DNA of 64,000 nucleotides from Indioceanicola profundi (GCF_003568845.1 NZ_CP030128.1:390211-454210); one strand, 5' to 3'. Positions 26,340-35,597 are shown, counted from the stretch's first letter. Numbers and translations are program-made. Notes: generated by a model from the sequence alone, not told the origin.

Positions 26340-27209
26340 CTCTAAGCTCTTCTGGAACCTGTTCAAGAAAACCCGGAGCTTCGGAAGGACTTGCCTCCGC
26401 GAGGGGAAAACGGCCCAAACCGCTAGGTCGCGCGGCGACGCACCCGCGATCGGCACAGGAACAAGCGTTCCATTCGCTACCTCGTCCTGGACATCCCAGG
26501 CGGAGAGTTGCGCCAATCCGAGCCCCGCGACACAAGCTGACAAGAAACCGTCGACACTGCTCGACGAGAAACGGCCGCTCACCGGTACCGATCGCTCCTT
26601 GCCATCGACGACGAACTGCCAGTGGGTGAAGTTGGTGAAGGTCAAACATTCATGCTTTGCGAGATCTTCAATGGTCCGGGGCGCTCCATGCCGGTTCAGG
26701 TACGCCGGGGCGGCGTAGATCAGCTTTGGATTATCCACGAGCCGCCGAGCGATAAGACCCGAGTCCTTGAGTGGCGCGATTCTGATCGCAAGGTCCACGC
26801 CGGACGCAACAATATCGACCATGGCGTCGTTCAGGTCCAATTCGATTCGAAGTCGCGGGTTTTCGTCCAGCAGTTCGTGAACGATCGGCATGATCCTCTT
26901 GCGACCGAGGGTCACGGGTGCCGTGACCCTCAGGAGTCCAGTCGCGCCGCCCTCGGTGGGGCTGAGGGTCGCTCGCGCGGCTTCCTGGGTGTCGAGGATT
27001 TCGCATGCGAACGGGAGGAAAGCCTCGCCCTCCGGCGTAAGCGCCAGGGATCGGGACGTTCGATGGACCAGGCGGACCCCCAGCTCTTCCTCCAATGCCA
27101 CCAACCGCCTGGTGGTCGACATAGGCGTCAGCTTGAGATGCTTGGCTGCCGCGGAAAGACTTCCTTTGCGCACTGCGCTGACAAATACTTGAAGTCCTCG
27201 GGCGTCCAT
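26289..27209 (-). CDS. LysR-family transcriptional regulator, 3' end supplied by IS6
   Basis: A 306-residue LysR regulator with the winged helix at residues ~1-60 (LQVFVSAVRKGSLSAAAKHL, MSTTRRLVALEEELGVRLVH) and a normal effector domain (GLLRVTAPVTLGRKRIMPIV). The last ~15 residues after LNRFQKSLEG are encoded by the terminal repeat of the IS6 copy, so the natural C-terminus is lost; the core domains are complete and it may still work. The ATG at 27209 has GAGGTGG just upstream. It is divergent from the exported hydrolase gene at 27314, its most likely target. Confidence 0.88.
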   Translation of the reverse strand: MDARGLQVFVSAVRKGSLSAAAKHLKLTPMSTTRRLVALEEELGVRLVHRTSRSLALTPEGEAFLPFACEILDTQEAARATLSPTEGGATGLLRVTAPVTLGRKRIMPIVHELLDENPRLRIELDLNDAMVDIVASGVDLAIRIAPLKDSGLIARRLVDNPKLIYAAPAYLNRHGAPRTIEDLAKHECLTFTNFTHWQFVVDGKERSVPVSGRFSSSSVDGFLSACVAGLGLAQLSAWDVQDEVANGTLVPVPIAGASPRDLAVWAVFPSRRQVLPKLRVFLNRFQKSLEGTVNATGRVACGIAPA

Positions 27210-27313
27210 TGGCCACCTCACAAAGTCCGTTATCTAGCATAACATTATGAGCATGTATGAGCAAATGCCGTTATCTACTATGTTCCTCCGCAGCTAGGTG
27301 GAAGGAACCTGAT

Positions 27314-28123
27314 ATGACAAACAAGATTCGTCAGATCGCCCTTGGCGCGGCGGCCGCGCTCGCCGTTGCTAGCACTGCCAATGCTCAGCCCATCGACGAG
27401 CGCAAAAATGAGAGCAGCGTTGTGCTGGTTCACGGCGCCTTTGCCGATGGATCGGGCTGGCGGGGTGTCTATGACCGCCTTACCGCGCGGGGCTACCGCG
27501 TCGCGATTGTCCAAAACCCCCTGACTTCACTCAAGGATGATGTCGACGCGACCCGCCGGGTGATCGAGCGTCAGCCGGGGCCCGTCGTCCTGGTGGGACA
27601 TAGCTGGGGAGGTACGGTGATCACCGAGGCCGGGAATCATCCCAAAGTGGTCGGCCTTGTCTACGTCTCGGCGCTCGCTCCCGATACGGGCGAGACGACT
27701 GCCAAGCAGTACGAGGGCTTTCCCGCCGCGACCGAGTTCGTGATCGACACGCAAAGCGATGGCTTCGGCTTCGTAAATCCAGAGAAGTTCAAGGCCGGCT
27801 TCGCGGCCGACGCGAGCGACAGTGACGCGTCCTTTCTGCGGGACTCGCAGGTGCCGATCAACATGTCGGTATTCGCCACCCCGGTCACCAAAGCCGCATG
27901 GCGCACGAAACCCAGCTGGGCCGTGATCGCCCGTGACGACAAGGCCTTCGGCGCTGGCATGTTGCTGCACATGGCCCGCCGAATGAAGGCGGACATCACC
28001 GAGGTGCCCGGCAGCCACGCGCTGTTCATGACCCAGGCCGAGGCCGTGTCCGACGTGATCGATCGCGCCGCACGGGAAACGCAGCAGCGTGATGTCCAGC
28101 CGAGCGCCACGGGCGGCGACTGA
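27314..28123 (+). CDS. Exported alpha/beta hydrolase
   Basis: A 269-residue alpha/beta-fold hydrolase with a signal peptide (IALGAAAALAVASTANAQ). The oxyanion region is VLVHGAFADGSGWRGVYDRL, the nucleophile elbow is GHSWGG, and the catalytic His lies in GSHALFMTQ. It resembles periplasmic hydrolases of the EstC/salicylate-esterase-like family; the substrate is unknown. The ATG at 27314 has GAAGGA about 8 bases upstream. It is divergent from the LysR gene. A decayed paralogue lies at 22495-22636. Confidence 0.9.
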   Translation: MTNKIRQIALGAAAALAVASTANAQPIDERKNESSVVLVHGAFADGSGWRGVYDRLTARGYRVAIVQNPLTSLKDDVDATRRVIERQPGPVVLVGHSWGGTVITEAGNHPKVVGLVYVSALAPDTGETTAKQYEGFPAATEFVIDTQSDGFGFVNPEKFKAGFAADASDSDASFLRDSQVPINMSVFATPVTKAAWRTKPSWAVIARDDKAFGAGMLLHMARRMKADITEVPGSHALFMTQAEAVSDVIDRAARETQQRDVQPSATGGD

Positions 28124-28297
28124 TGGACAGGCCGGGTGCAACTGCATGCTGCGCCCGGCCTTGGGCGTGCCGCAATGAATCCGAGACGGTGCGACTTGTC
28201 GTGCGGGATCACACCTCTGCCACGAAACATCATCCCGATCGGCACAAGACCCCACGCCGATTCACACCCATTCCTCATGCTCTGAGCATTTAGGCGC

Positions 28298-28815
28298 ATG
28301 ACAGAGAACAGCGGTATGGAGGAGCTGATAATGGCGGATAGAGTTGAAGTACATGCCAGGCACGGCTCACCCCGATCCATCCCAGCCGGGGCCACGAACG
28401 GATGCAACCGCATCCGGATTGCACCGCATCACCTGAATGCGGTGATCAGCTCTATGGATCAGAAAATTCATCAGCGTTTGCCGCTGACTGAGCTGGCATC
28501 CGTCGCCGGAATGAGTCCGTTTCATTTAGGCCGGTTCTTCAGCATCCAGCTCGGCAGCGCACTACCGAAATTCGTAAGGTCAGACGCATAAAGCTGGGAT
28601 GCCGGCTTCTTGCTGAGACGGACAACACGCTGCCGGAGATCGCACTGCCGGTAGGCTTTTGCAACCAGAGTCACTCTACGACGGCATTTTACAGCATGCT
28701 TGGCGCGCCGCAGCACCGCTGGCGCTTGAACACCCAGTCTGGGTCAGCTGGATCGCTCAACGGAACAATTCCCGGCCATCTCACCCTGGCAGGATTATCC
28801 AGAAGCAGCGTTTAA
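28298..28815 (+). pseudogene. AraC-family regulator, frameshifted
   Basis: The first frame encodes HHLNAVISSMDQKIHQRLPL, TELASVAGMSPFHLGRFFSI and stops at 28591. The second, one base off, picks up at about 28579 with RRIKLGCRLLAETDNTLPEI, ALPVGFCNQSHSTTAFYSML, GAPQHRWRL and stops at the TAA at 28815. Together they make the two helix-turn-helix motifs of AraC. A single-base lesion near 28575 breaks it. It is a short DNA-binding-only type with no visible effector domain. Confidence 0.8.
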
Positions 28816-29080
28816 CCGACAAAATCGGCCCGGGGCTTATCCATGTTCTGCACCTCGTCACCGCTGGCGAACATAAGCCCGAAGTGTTGCGACGAGCCGG
28901 TCTTCGGCTGTTCGGCACGGCCATGAGCGCCACCGTGTGACAGATCCAGTCTCTCACAGCGGACTACATGCCTGATGCTGAACCTATAACGACCCGGTCA
29001 GCTCCCGCTATGGCTCGACTGACCGGCCGTGATGGAACAGGTGCTCGACTGCCGACAACAGCAACCGAGGAACTCTCAGC

Positions 29081-30061
29081 ATGATCGTTCCCAAACCGCT
29101 CGACGGCCCCAGACGCCGCGATGTCCTGCAAGGGGCTGCAGCACTGGCTGTCGGCATCTCCGCCGGCGGGCTCATCACTGATTCACAGGCCGCATCCGGC
29201 CACAGGCCCAAAAACCAGGATAAAGGAGTGCACTCCATGGACAGCATCACGCTCAAGGATGGAACCGAGATCTACTTCAAGGATTGGGGCAGCGGTCAGC
29301 CGGTTATGTTCCACCATGGCTGGCCGCTCAGCAGCGACGACTGGGATGCCCAGATGCTGTATTTCCTGTCCCAGGGATATCGCGTGATCGCGCATGACCG
29401 CCGGGGGCATGGACGATCGTCCCAGACCTATACCGGCAACGAAATGGATACCTATGCCGCCGATGTGGCGGCGCTGGTCGCGCATCTCGATCTGAAGAAT
29501 GCTATCCATGTGGGACATTCGACGGGCGGCGGCGAGGTGGCCCGCTATGTTGCGCAGCATGGCAAGGGCCGGGTGGCCAAGGCAGTGCTGATCGGGGCCG
29601 TGCCGCCGATCATGGTCAAAACCAGCCGCTATCCCGGCGGTTTGCCGATCGAGGTATTCGACGGGCTGCGTCAGGCCCTTGCCGCCAACCGGGCGCAGTT
29701 CTTCAAGGATCTGCCCGCCGGACCCTTCTATGGCTTCAACCGGAATGGCGCTGAGGCCTCACAGGGCGTGATCGACAATTGGTGGCGTCAGGGCATGATG
29801 GGGGGAGCCAAGGCGCATTACGACTGCATCAAAGCCTTCTCTGAAACCGACTTCACGGAGGATTTGCAGAAGATCGACGTGCCTGTTCTGGTCATGCATG
29901 GCGAGGACGATCAGATCGTTCCCATTGCAAACTCGGCGCATCTCTCCGTCAAGCTCTTGAAGAAGGGCACACTGAAAACCTATCCGGGCTTGTCGCACGG
30001 CATGTGCACAACCCATCCCGACGTGACCAACGCCGATCTGCTGGCCTTCTTCCGAGCCTGA
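29081..30061 (+). CDS. Exported alpha/beta hydrolase, arylesterase/non-haem haloperoxidase type
   Basis: A 326-residue hydrolase with a twin-arginine-like leader ([20 protein letters not shown]). The mature part begins near [18 protein letters not shown] and has [13 protein letters not shown] (oxyanion), [10 protein letters not shown], the nucleophile elbow GHSTGGGE, an acid in [10 protein letters not shown] and the catalytic His in [11 protein letters not shown]. Family members hydrolyse aryl esters or lactones and can perhydrolyse acids. The start ATG 29081 has GAGG about 12 bases upstream. The preceding 265 bp contain no gene; this one probably has its own promoter. Confidence 0.92.
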   Translation: MIVPKPLDGPRRRDVLQGAAALAVGISAGGLITDSQAASGHRPKNQDKGVHSMDSITLKDGTEIYFKDWGSGQPVMFHHGWPLSSDDWDAQMLYFLSQGYRVIAHDRRGHGRSSQTYTGNEMDTYAADVAALVAHLDLKNAIHVGHSTGGGEVARYVAQHGKGRVAKAVLIGAVPPIMVKTSRYPGGLPIEVFDGLRQALAANRAQFFKDLPAGPFYGFNRNGAEASQGVIDNWWRQGMMGGAKAHYDCIKAFSETDFTEDLQKIDVPVLVMHGEDDQIVPIANSAHLSVKLLKKGTLKTYPGLSHGMCTTHPDVTNADLLAFFRA

Positions 30062-30305
30062 GGTTCGATCTGGCGCAGGGAATGGCGACAAAGGGCATGC
30101 CGTGCAATCCGGTACGGCGTGCAGCAGGACTTCAGCCGCGGCCTACAAAGGGCTACTAATTCTATTTCCTCAGCATGCGCAGTGTTTTCCATAAGGCTGC
30201 TTATCGGATTGAACGGTTGTAAGCGCCATATAGAGATGTCACCCCCTGGCCAGATTGAAATGTCACTCTGTGTGGCCGCTTTACAGCCGCTCAGGGAGAC
30301 ATCCG

Positions 30306-31680
30306 ATGACGGTGGTGACCATGACCCGATTGGAATTGTCGCGCGTCGAGGTTCTCGTTCAGCTTGAGGCTGGCAAGCTGACGGTTGGTGCGGCGGCGGA
30401 GATTTTGGGCTTATGCCGGCGCCAGGTGCTGCGGCTGCGTAAGCGGTACCGGCACTCTGGTCCGGCTGGGCTGGTGTCCGGCCATCGCGGCCGGCCGAGC
30501 AATCATCGTCTGCCGGAGGATGTCCGGGCCACGGCGCTGGCGCTGGTACGGGCGCGCTATGCGGATTTCGGCCCGACGCTGGCGGCTGCCGGAGGATGTC
30601 CGGGCCACGGCGCTGGCGCTGGTACGGGCGCGCTATGCGGATTTCGGCCCGACGCTGGCGGCCGAAAAGCTGGCCGAGTTGCACGGGATCAAGCTCAGCC
30701 GGGAGACGCTGCGGGGCTGGATGATTGCCGATGGCCTCTGGCTGGAGCGGCGGATGCGGGCCCGGGCCGTCCACCAGCCGCGCTATCGCCGCGACTGCCC
30801 TGGCGAGCTGGTGCAGATTGATGGCTGCGAACACTGGTGGTTTGAGCAGCGCGGTCCGCACTGCACGCTGCTGGTCTTTGTGGACGATGCCACCAGCCGG
30901 CTGATGCATCTGAAGTTCGTGCCCTCGGAGAGTGCCTTGGCCTATCTGCAGGCCACGCGGGACTACATTGCCGCCTATGGCAAGCCGATCGCCTTTTACA
31001 GCGACAAGCACGGTATTTTCCGGGTGAACCGGCCCGGCGCCCAGCTGCGTGGCGACGGCATGACCCAGTTCGGTCGGGCGCTGCATGATCTCAACATCGA
31101 CATCCTGTGCGCCAACAGCTGTCAGGCCAAGGGCCGGGTGGAACGGGCGCACCTCACCTTGCAGGATCGCTTGGTCAAGGAGCTGCGGCTGCAAGGGATC
31201 TCCACTGTGGAGGCGGCGAACCGGTTCCTGCCGGGCTTCATTGCCGATTACAACCAGCGCTTTGGCAAGGCGCCGCGCAATTCCAAGGATGTGCACCGGC
31301 CGCTGGCGCCGTATGAGAGTTTGGACGAGGCGCTGGCCTGGCGCGAGCAGCGTACCGTCACGGCAAACCTGACCCTGCACTACAACAAGGTGATGTTCCT
31401 GCTGGAGCCCAACCGGATCACCCGGGCCGCGGCCCGGCAGCGGGTGACCGTGTATGATTATCCTGATGGCCGGCTGGCGATCCGCTGGAAAGGCGTCGAC
31501 CTGCCCTATCGCGCCTTCGACAAGCTGCGGCAGGTGGACCAGGGCGCCATCGTCGACAACAAGCGCTTATCTGCAGCCCTGGCGTTTGCGGCAGAAGCAC
31601 AGGCAGAGCGGCCACGTCGGCGCAACAACAACCTCAAGCGCACGGCCCAGTCCAGGGGATTGATGTCGCTGTCGAGCTGA
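30306..31680 (+). pseudogene. ISNCY-family transposase, frameshifted by tandem duplication
   Basis: The N-terminal frame (from ATG 30306) encodes a helix-turn-helix region VGAAAEILGLCRRQVLRLRK and continues to LVRARYADFGPTLAA. A 76-bp tandem duplication then shifts the frame, and the rest, from AEKLAELHGIKLSRETLRGW to LKRTAQSRGLMSLSS, is read one frame away. The catalytic region includes VQIDGCEHWWFEQRGPHCTL and VFVDDATSRLM, NSCQAKGRVERAHLTLQDRL and ADYNQRFGKAPRNSKDVHRP. Removing one repeat unit restores a complete protein of about 430 residues. Confidence 0.88.
30510..30661 (+). repeat. 76-bp perfect tandem duplication
   Basis: Bases 30510-30585 are repeated exactly at 30586-30661. The unit begins CTGCCGGAGGATGTCC and ends GACGCTGGCGG. 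As 76 is not a multiple of three it breaks the transposase frame. The lack of any difference between the units points to a recent event. Confidence 0.95.
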
Positions 31681-31803
31681 GCCGCGGGCGGGGCGCTGCG
31701 CGCAATGGAGGGGCTGCGCGCCCCGCCCGCCCCGGCCAGCAGTGACATCTCTATCCTGCACAAACAGCGACATCTCTACTTGGCACCGACAACGGTTGTA
31801 ACG

Positions 31804-32767
31804 GGGTGGGTTCTATTCTGAAGTGCGACTTTCCATGTTTTTCAGGGCTTTGCCTGAGGAGAGGCACATGGGACTACACTACGCCCACCTCACCCTGGCC
31901 GAGCGGCGGACGATCTTCCGGCTGCTGCAGGAGCGCCAGTCGGTTGGCTCGATTGCAACGCTGCTGGGCCGGCACCGCTCCACGATCCACCGCGAGATCG
32001 CGCGCAACTTCCACCACAGCCCGGTGCGGGATCGCTGGGGCCATCCGGAACGCGGCTACTATCCGGTCACGGCGCAGCGCCTCGCCGATCGGCGCCGGAC
32101 GCGAACATCCAAGCTCGCCCGCAGGCCCGAACTCTGCGCGCATGTCGTCCAGCAGCTGCGGGCCGGATGGTCGCCGCAGCAGATCTCCGGCCGGCTGCGG
32201 TGCCTGGGCGAACCGCCGGGCAGCCGGATCTCGCACGAGAGCATCTATCGCTATGTCTACGGCCCCGATGGCCGCGAGCTGGACCTGCACCCCCTGCTCG
32301 CCTGCCGGCGCCGCCGTCGGCGCGTGCGGTTCGGGCGCAAGCCACGCGCCAGCCCGATCGCGCCCGAGCACGCGATCCGCTTCCGGCCGGCCGAGGTCGA
32401 TGATCGGCAGGTCTTCGGCCATTGGGAATGCGACCTGGTGATCTTCATGCGCCGCCATGGCAAGGCGAACGTGACCTCGCTGGTGGAGCGCACCAGCCGC
32501 TATCACGTGCTGCTGGCCAATCCAGATCGGCGGCCGGTTCAGGTGATCGGCCGCATCCGCGAGGTGCTGGAGTCCCTGCCCGCGGCCGCCCGGCGCACGG
32601 TCACCTTCGACCGGGGTTTCGAGTTCCTGGCCTACCGCATGCTGCCGGCGCCGGCGTATTTCTGCGACCCGCAGAGCCCCTGGCAGAAGGGCGCGGTGGA
32701 GAATGCCAACGGCCGCCTGCGCCGCCACCTGCCGCTCGACAGCGCGCCGGAGCAGCGCTCTCCAGGC
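31804..32767 (+). mobile_element. IS30-family element, 3' end replaced by a second IS30 left end
   Basis: The left end GGTGGGTTCTATTCTGAAG starts at about 31804, directly after the ISNCY flank. The element runs intact to the codons for SAPEQRS (about 32762), where a new IS30 left end begins. The normal 3' part, seen in the copy at 59532-60105 (NSTPRKCLGYRTPAEVFAAQ), is missing. Confidence 0.85.
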
Positions 32768-32785
32768 GGGTGGGTTCTATTCTGA
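31868..32785 (+). pseudogene. IS30-family transposase, C-terminally truncated
   Basis: From ATG 31868 about 300 residues are open. The N-terminal helix-turn-helix is MGLHYAHLTLAERRTIFRLL and ATLLGRHRSTIHREIARN. The catalytic core shows GHWECDLVIF (first Asp region), TVTFDRGFEFLAYRMLP (second Asp) and WQKGAVENANGRLRRHLPLD (Glu). The last residues PGGWVLF come from the inserted second IS30 end. The missing C-terminus probably abolishes activity, although the DDE triad is present. Confidence 0.85.
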
Positions 32786-32885
32786 AGTGCGACTTTCCAT
32801 GTTTTTCAGGGCTTTGCCTAAGGAGAGTCACATGGGACTGCACTACGCCCACCTCACCCTGGCCGAGCGGCGGACGATCGTCCAG
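32768..32885 (+). mobile_element. IS30 left-end fragment (118 bp)
   Basis: This repeats the first ~118 bp of the upstream IS30: the GGTGGGTTCTATTCTG end, the leader, and codons for GLHYAHLTLAERRTI. It then stops matching at 32885, where unrelated DNA begins. It is the remnant of an IS30 that inserted into another IS30 and was then deleted from its 3' side. Confidence 0.85.
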
Positions 32886-33015
32886 CGGCTTTTCCATGAC
32901 ACAATCCGAACTGCTTTGCTGTGCCCGGAACTACATATCCGGAACAACATGAGAACTGGCATGTTCATATGAAATTCTTTAGGTTGCCATTACGCAAGAA
33001 CAACAGCCTCAGGCC

Positions 33016-33231
33016 ATGCTCGCAACCATTTCAGAAAAACCACATACTCGGTTCCAGCGCCCTGGGTTCAAGCAAGCTCATCCCAGTTCCTCAGGGGGCA
33101 CTCCGACCCAGAGGCGAGACATTTGGGTGGCCCGTGCCAGAGAGGCAGACATGGCCGGGGACAGGGTACACGCAGAGACGTGTTGGCAACATGCCGAACA
33201 CTGGCACCGGGTTTATCTCGGCCAGGAATAA
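33016..33231 (+). CDS. Small conserved-looking protein (71 aa)
   Basis: A short open frame whose C-terminal half, WVARAREADMAGDRVHAETC followed by WQHAEHWHRVYLGQE, has the look of a small helical domain similar to the DUF4167 pattern (GDRV.AE..LQHAEH..R). There is no clear ribosome site. The 130 bp before it and the 310 bp after it hold no recognisable gene. The function is unknown and the coding status is tentative. Confidence 0.4.
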   Translation: MLATISEKPHTRFQRPGFKQAHPSSSGGTPTQRRDIWVARAREADMAGDRVHAETCWQHAEHWHRVYLGQE

Positions 33232-33541
33232 TCCACCCTTTCCCGGCACTGGCGGCCTGTATTCGACCTTCTCTGCTATTGGAAGCGCTCTCCAGGAGCC
33301 GCTAACCTGTCGCACTTCAGCGCGAATCTTGACAGGAAAACCACGATCTGGTCCGAGCCGCGACATGGGGTCGCCCTATTGCACAGAAACGAATGGAGAG
33401 ATTGAATCGACCTCCCGCCCCTAATATCAGGGGCGCTGGATTCTAATGAGTAGCCGCTTATTGAATAAGAACAGGCAGACTTTCCAGGATACCTACTATA
33501 ATCCAGCAGCAGAACAGAGTCCCGTAATACTGGGAGGTATC

Positions 33542-33823
33542 ATGTGCATTTACCTGCCGATCGCCGTGGTGGGAATCCTGCTAACCGCTCCGGCCATGGC
33601 AATGGCCTGTCCCCTGGAGGAGGATCATGCGGCCAAAGCAACTCATGCCGTGGCTTCGATGACCAATCCCTTGGTGAATACCAACTTCCGCCGCGTCCGG
33701 CAGCTTGGTGCGGCCCGTGAAACCCGCGAGGGCCTGTTGCTCATCATGAAAATCGCCACATCGCCTCTGATACCGTCATCACCAGCTGCGTTTGCACCGG
33801 CACCGGTTGCAGCACCTCGCTGA
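33542..33823 (+). CDS. Small exported hypothetical protein (93 aa)
   Basis: It begins with a strong GGAGGT site five bases before ATG 33542 and a signal peptide MCIYLPIAVVGILLTAPAMA, followed by a short polar region and a low-complexity Ala/Pro tail. From about 33745 a different frame reads NRHIASDTVITSCVCTGTGC and then STSLISDNFNCPKC, which looks more protein-like than the annotated tail. A frameshift near 33735 is therefore possible. The function is unknown. Confidence 0.5.
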   Translation: MCIYLPIAVVGILLTAPAMAMACPLEEDHAAKATHAVASMTNPLVNTNFRRVRQLGAARETREGLLLIMKIATSPLIPSSPAAFAPAPVAAPR

Positions 33824-33858
33824 TTTCTGACAATTTCAATTGTCCGAAGTGCCTGCCC

Positions 33859-34471
33859 TCAGAACGGGACGGCCAAGCCATACTTGGCGCAATACCGGCG
33901 CATCGCTTCAAGAAAGATGACGGTATGGGTCATGTCCTCGCGCCCGGCCAAGGCCCGGAAGCGTGCGGCCAAGTTGACGGGCACCCAGATCATGAGACGC
34001 TTGCCGGAGCGGCGGGGTGCCCGCCAGACGATCACCTCGCCGGCCTCGCTGGCAGCCAGGAGATCCGCGATCGCCTCGGCATAGAGATCCCGGTCCAGCA
34101 CCGGCCGCTCCGAGGTTGAGCGGCTTTGCGCCAGCTCCTTGATCGCCGGGCGCAGTCCGATCGGCGTGGATGGGACGAGGATGGCCTCGTAAGCCTCCCC
34201 CCGGTATGGCCGACCACCAGTACATGCCCGTCCGAGCGATCCACCAGTTGCCGCCCGCCGAAGCTGCCAAGGATAACGCCGCCCGCCGGATTCATCGGAA
34301 CAGACCCGCCCGCTTGATGTCGGTTTTCGTCGCCCATCGGTCAGACCCGAAATCACTGCTACCCTGCCGCCTTTGGAGCAAGCGAAAGACCAGCGGCGGC
34401 GCCAAGGCCAGCACACCCAAGGGGATGAGCCACAAGCTGTTTGCAGCGGCCCAGGCGATCCATCCCGTCAT
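33859..34471 (-). pseudogene. VirD4/TraG-type coupling protein remnant fused to an unknown plasmid ORF
   Basis: From ATG 34471: ANSLWLIPLGVLALAPPLVF (membrane helix), then GSDRWATKTDIKRAGLF. After a frameshift come GGVILGSFGGRQLVDRSD and GHVLVVGHTGG, and after another GEAYEAILVPSTPIGLRP. This is the N-terminus of a type IV secretion coupling ATPase, with the Walker A lysine position changed (GE for GK). The remaining ~95 residues (ELAQSRSTSERPVLDRDLYA to MRRYCAKYGLAVPF) do not look like VirD4 and may be the rest of another plasmid gene. The ATG overlaps the stop of the upstream fragment (ATGA), as in an operon. Confidence 0.55.
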
Positions 34472-34625
34472 CGCGACCACTCCCCACGCCTCGCCCCGCA
34501 TGCAGTGCGCTGTTCGGCGGCCTGCTGCCGGCAGGCGGCCAGTTCGCGCCTGGACATCGGGCCCAGCCGCTCGGTGGCCAGCTCCTGGGCCCGGTCCCGG
34601 AATCCTGTCTTGATGTAGGCCGGGG
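34468..34625 (-). pseudogene. 3' fragment of an unknown gene upstream of the coupling protein
   Basis: The minus strand ends with KTGFRDRAQELATERLGPMS then RRELAACRQQAAEQRTACGA before a TGA that overlaps the next ATG by ATGA. The overlap indicates one old transfer operon. The upstream part has been replaced by nuclease-gene DNA. I do not recognise the family. Confidence 0.45.
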
Positions 34626-34649
34626 AGATCCGGAGCGCCTGGTGCGGGT

Positions 34650-35010
34650 ATGCGGCGGGAAGCCGGCTATGACCGCGGCCACCTCGCGCCCAATGGCGAC
34701 ATGCCGGAGTCGGAAAGCCAGCACCAGAGCTTGTCACTGGCGCGCATGATCCTGCAGGCCCTGGACTACAACCGGAACCTGACGGCGACGCGCGGCCGGG
34801 CGTTGGGGCGCGGCGAACGCTATGTGGTCACCGGTCCCGTCTACCAGGGCAGCGAGATCGAAGCGCTGAAGGGCCGGGCGCCGATCCCGACCCATATCTA
34901 TAAATCGCCCGGATCATCATGACCCTTATCACGGGCGCGTGCTCTATGCTTCTGTCCTTCCCAACCGCCAGGAGCGGATGGTTGGCGCTGTGACGGCAGC
35001 ACAGGGGCCG
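34650..35010 (+). pseudogene. DNA/RNA non-specific endonuclease (NUC1 family), broken
   Basis: The core motif of this nuclease family is clear: GYDRGHLAPNGDMPESESQH, with the DRGH active-site histidine, followed by YVVTGPVYQGSEIEALKGR and PTHIYK. The N-terminal third is absent. After PTHIYK the frame changes, and DPYHGRVLYASVLPNRQE in another frame is the probable continuation. Such nucleases are often exported or plasmid-borne. It overlaps the end of the transfer-gene relic on the opposite strand. Confidence 0.7.
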
Positions 35011-35075
35011 CCTGCGCCAGTGGTGCCTCCGCCTGGGGAAGGCTGGGCAAGAACCCAGCCTTCCTACCCTCCACC

Positions 35076-35597
35076 TTACAGCGGCCGCCGTTGCGGCACC
35101 GGCTTGAAGATCAAGGTCTCGAACTGAGCCTTGGAGAAGGCCTTGTGGAACTCCTCCTCGGTCACCAGCCATCCTTTGGGCACGCCCGCCCGTCTGGACT
35201 GCTCGTCATCGTCCTCAAGATCGTCCTCAAAATCCGGCGCCGGGCTTGGACGGACGAGCTTCGTACTCTGCTTGGACCGCAAAACCGGTTGGCGCTTCGG
35301 CAATGCAGCCGGAAGAGAGACAAGAGTCCGCCTCACAAGGGGAGCTCGCTCCTCCTGCAGCTCAACGGGGTTCGAAATGCTTTCGTGGCTGGGCAGTGGC
35401 TCAGGCTGGGCGTGCGGTTCACTGCCTTGCGCTGAGCGGCTCAGGCGCACGCCCATTCCCGGCGGCTGTAAGCTCATCGCCCGGACGCGGCCGATCACCT
35501 CTGCGAGCCGCAAGCCGACCGCATCCGCAATCTCATTGGTCAGATGCCCCCGCGCGTACATATCTGCAATTTTAGAATCAATTGCCGAATCTTTCAT
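35076..35597 (-). CDS. Hypothetical protein with N-terminal helix-turn-helix
   Basis: A 173-residue protein. Residues ~8-36 (KIADMYARGHLTNEIADAVG, LRLAEVIGRV) look like a helix-turn-helix of the sigma region 4 kind. The middle is proline-rich and charged, with an acidic DFEDDLEDDDEQ patch, and the end is VPKGWLVTEEEFHKAFSKAQ. The order HTH, linker and basic tail suggests a small plasmid-encoded DNA-binding protein. No partner is adjacent except the transfer relics. Confidence 0.6.
   Translation of the reverse strand: MKDSAIDSKIADMYARGHLTNEIADAVGLRLAEVIGRVRAMSLQPPGMGVRLSRSAQGSEPHAQPEPLPSHESISNPVELQEERAPLVRRTLVSLPAALPKRQPVLRSKQSTKLVRPSPAPDFEDDLEDDDEQSRRAGVPKGWLVTEEEFHKAFSKAQFETLIFKPVPQRRPL

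Larger units (their letters stand above)
30212..31801 (+). mobile_element. ISNCY-family insertion sequence with flanking 11-bp repeats
   Basis: The left end GCGCCATATAGAGATGTCAC (30223) and the reversed right end GTGCCAAGTAGAGATGTCGC (to 31786) are imperfect inverted repeats. AACGGTTGTAA occurs just outside both ends (30212-30222 and 31791-31801) and is probably the target duplication. The TAGAGATGTC motif appears again inside the right end. The element carries one transposase gene, now frameshifted. Confidence 0.8.

Noticed and set aside
29980..31380. 466-codon minus-strand frame
   Set aside because: It covers the antisense of a hydrolase end and the ISNCY transposase; composition is that of reversed transposase codons.
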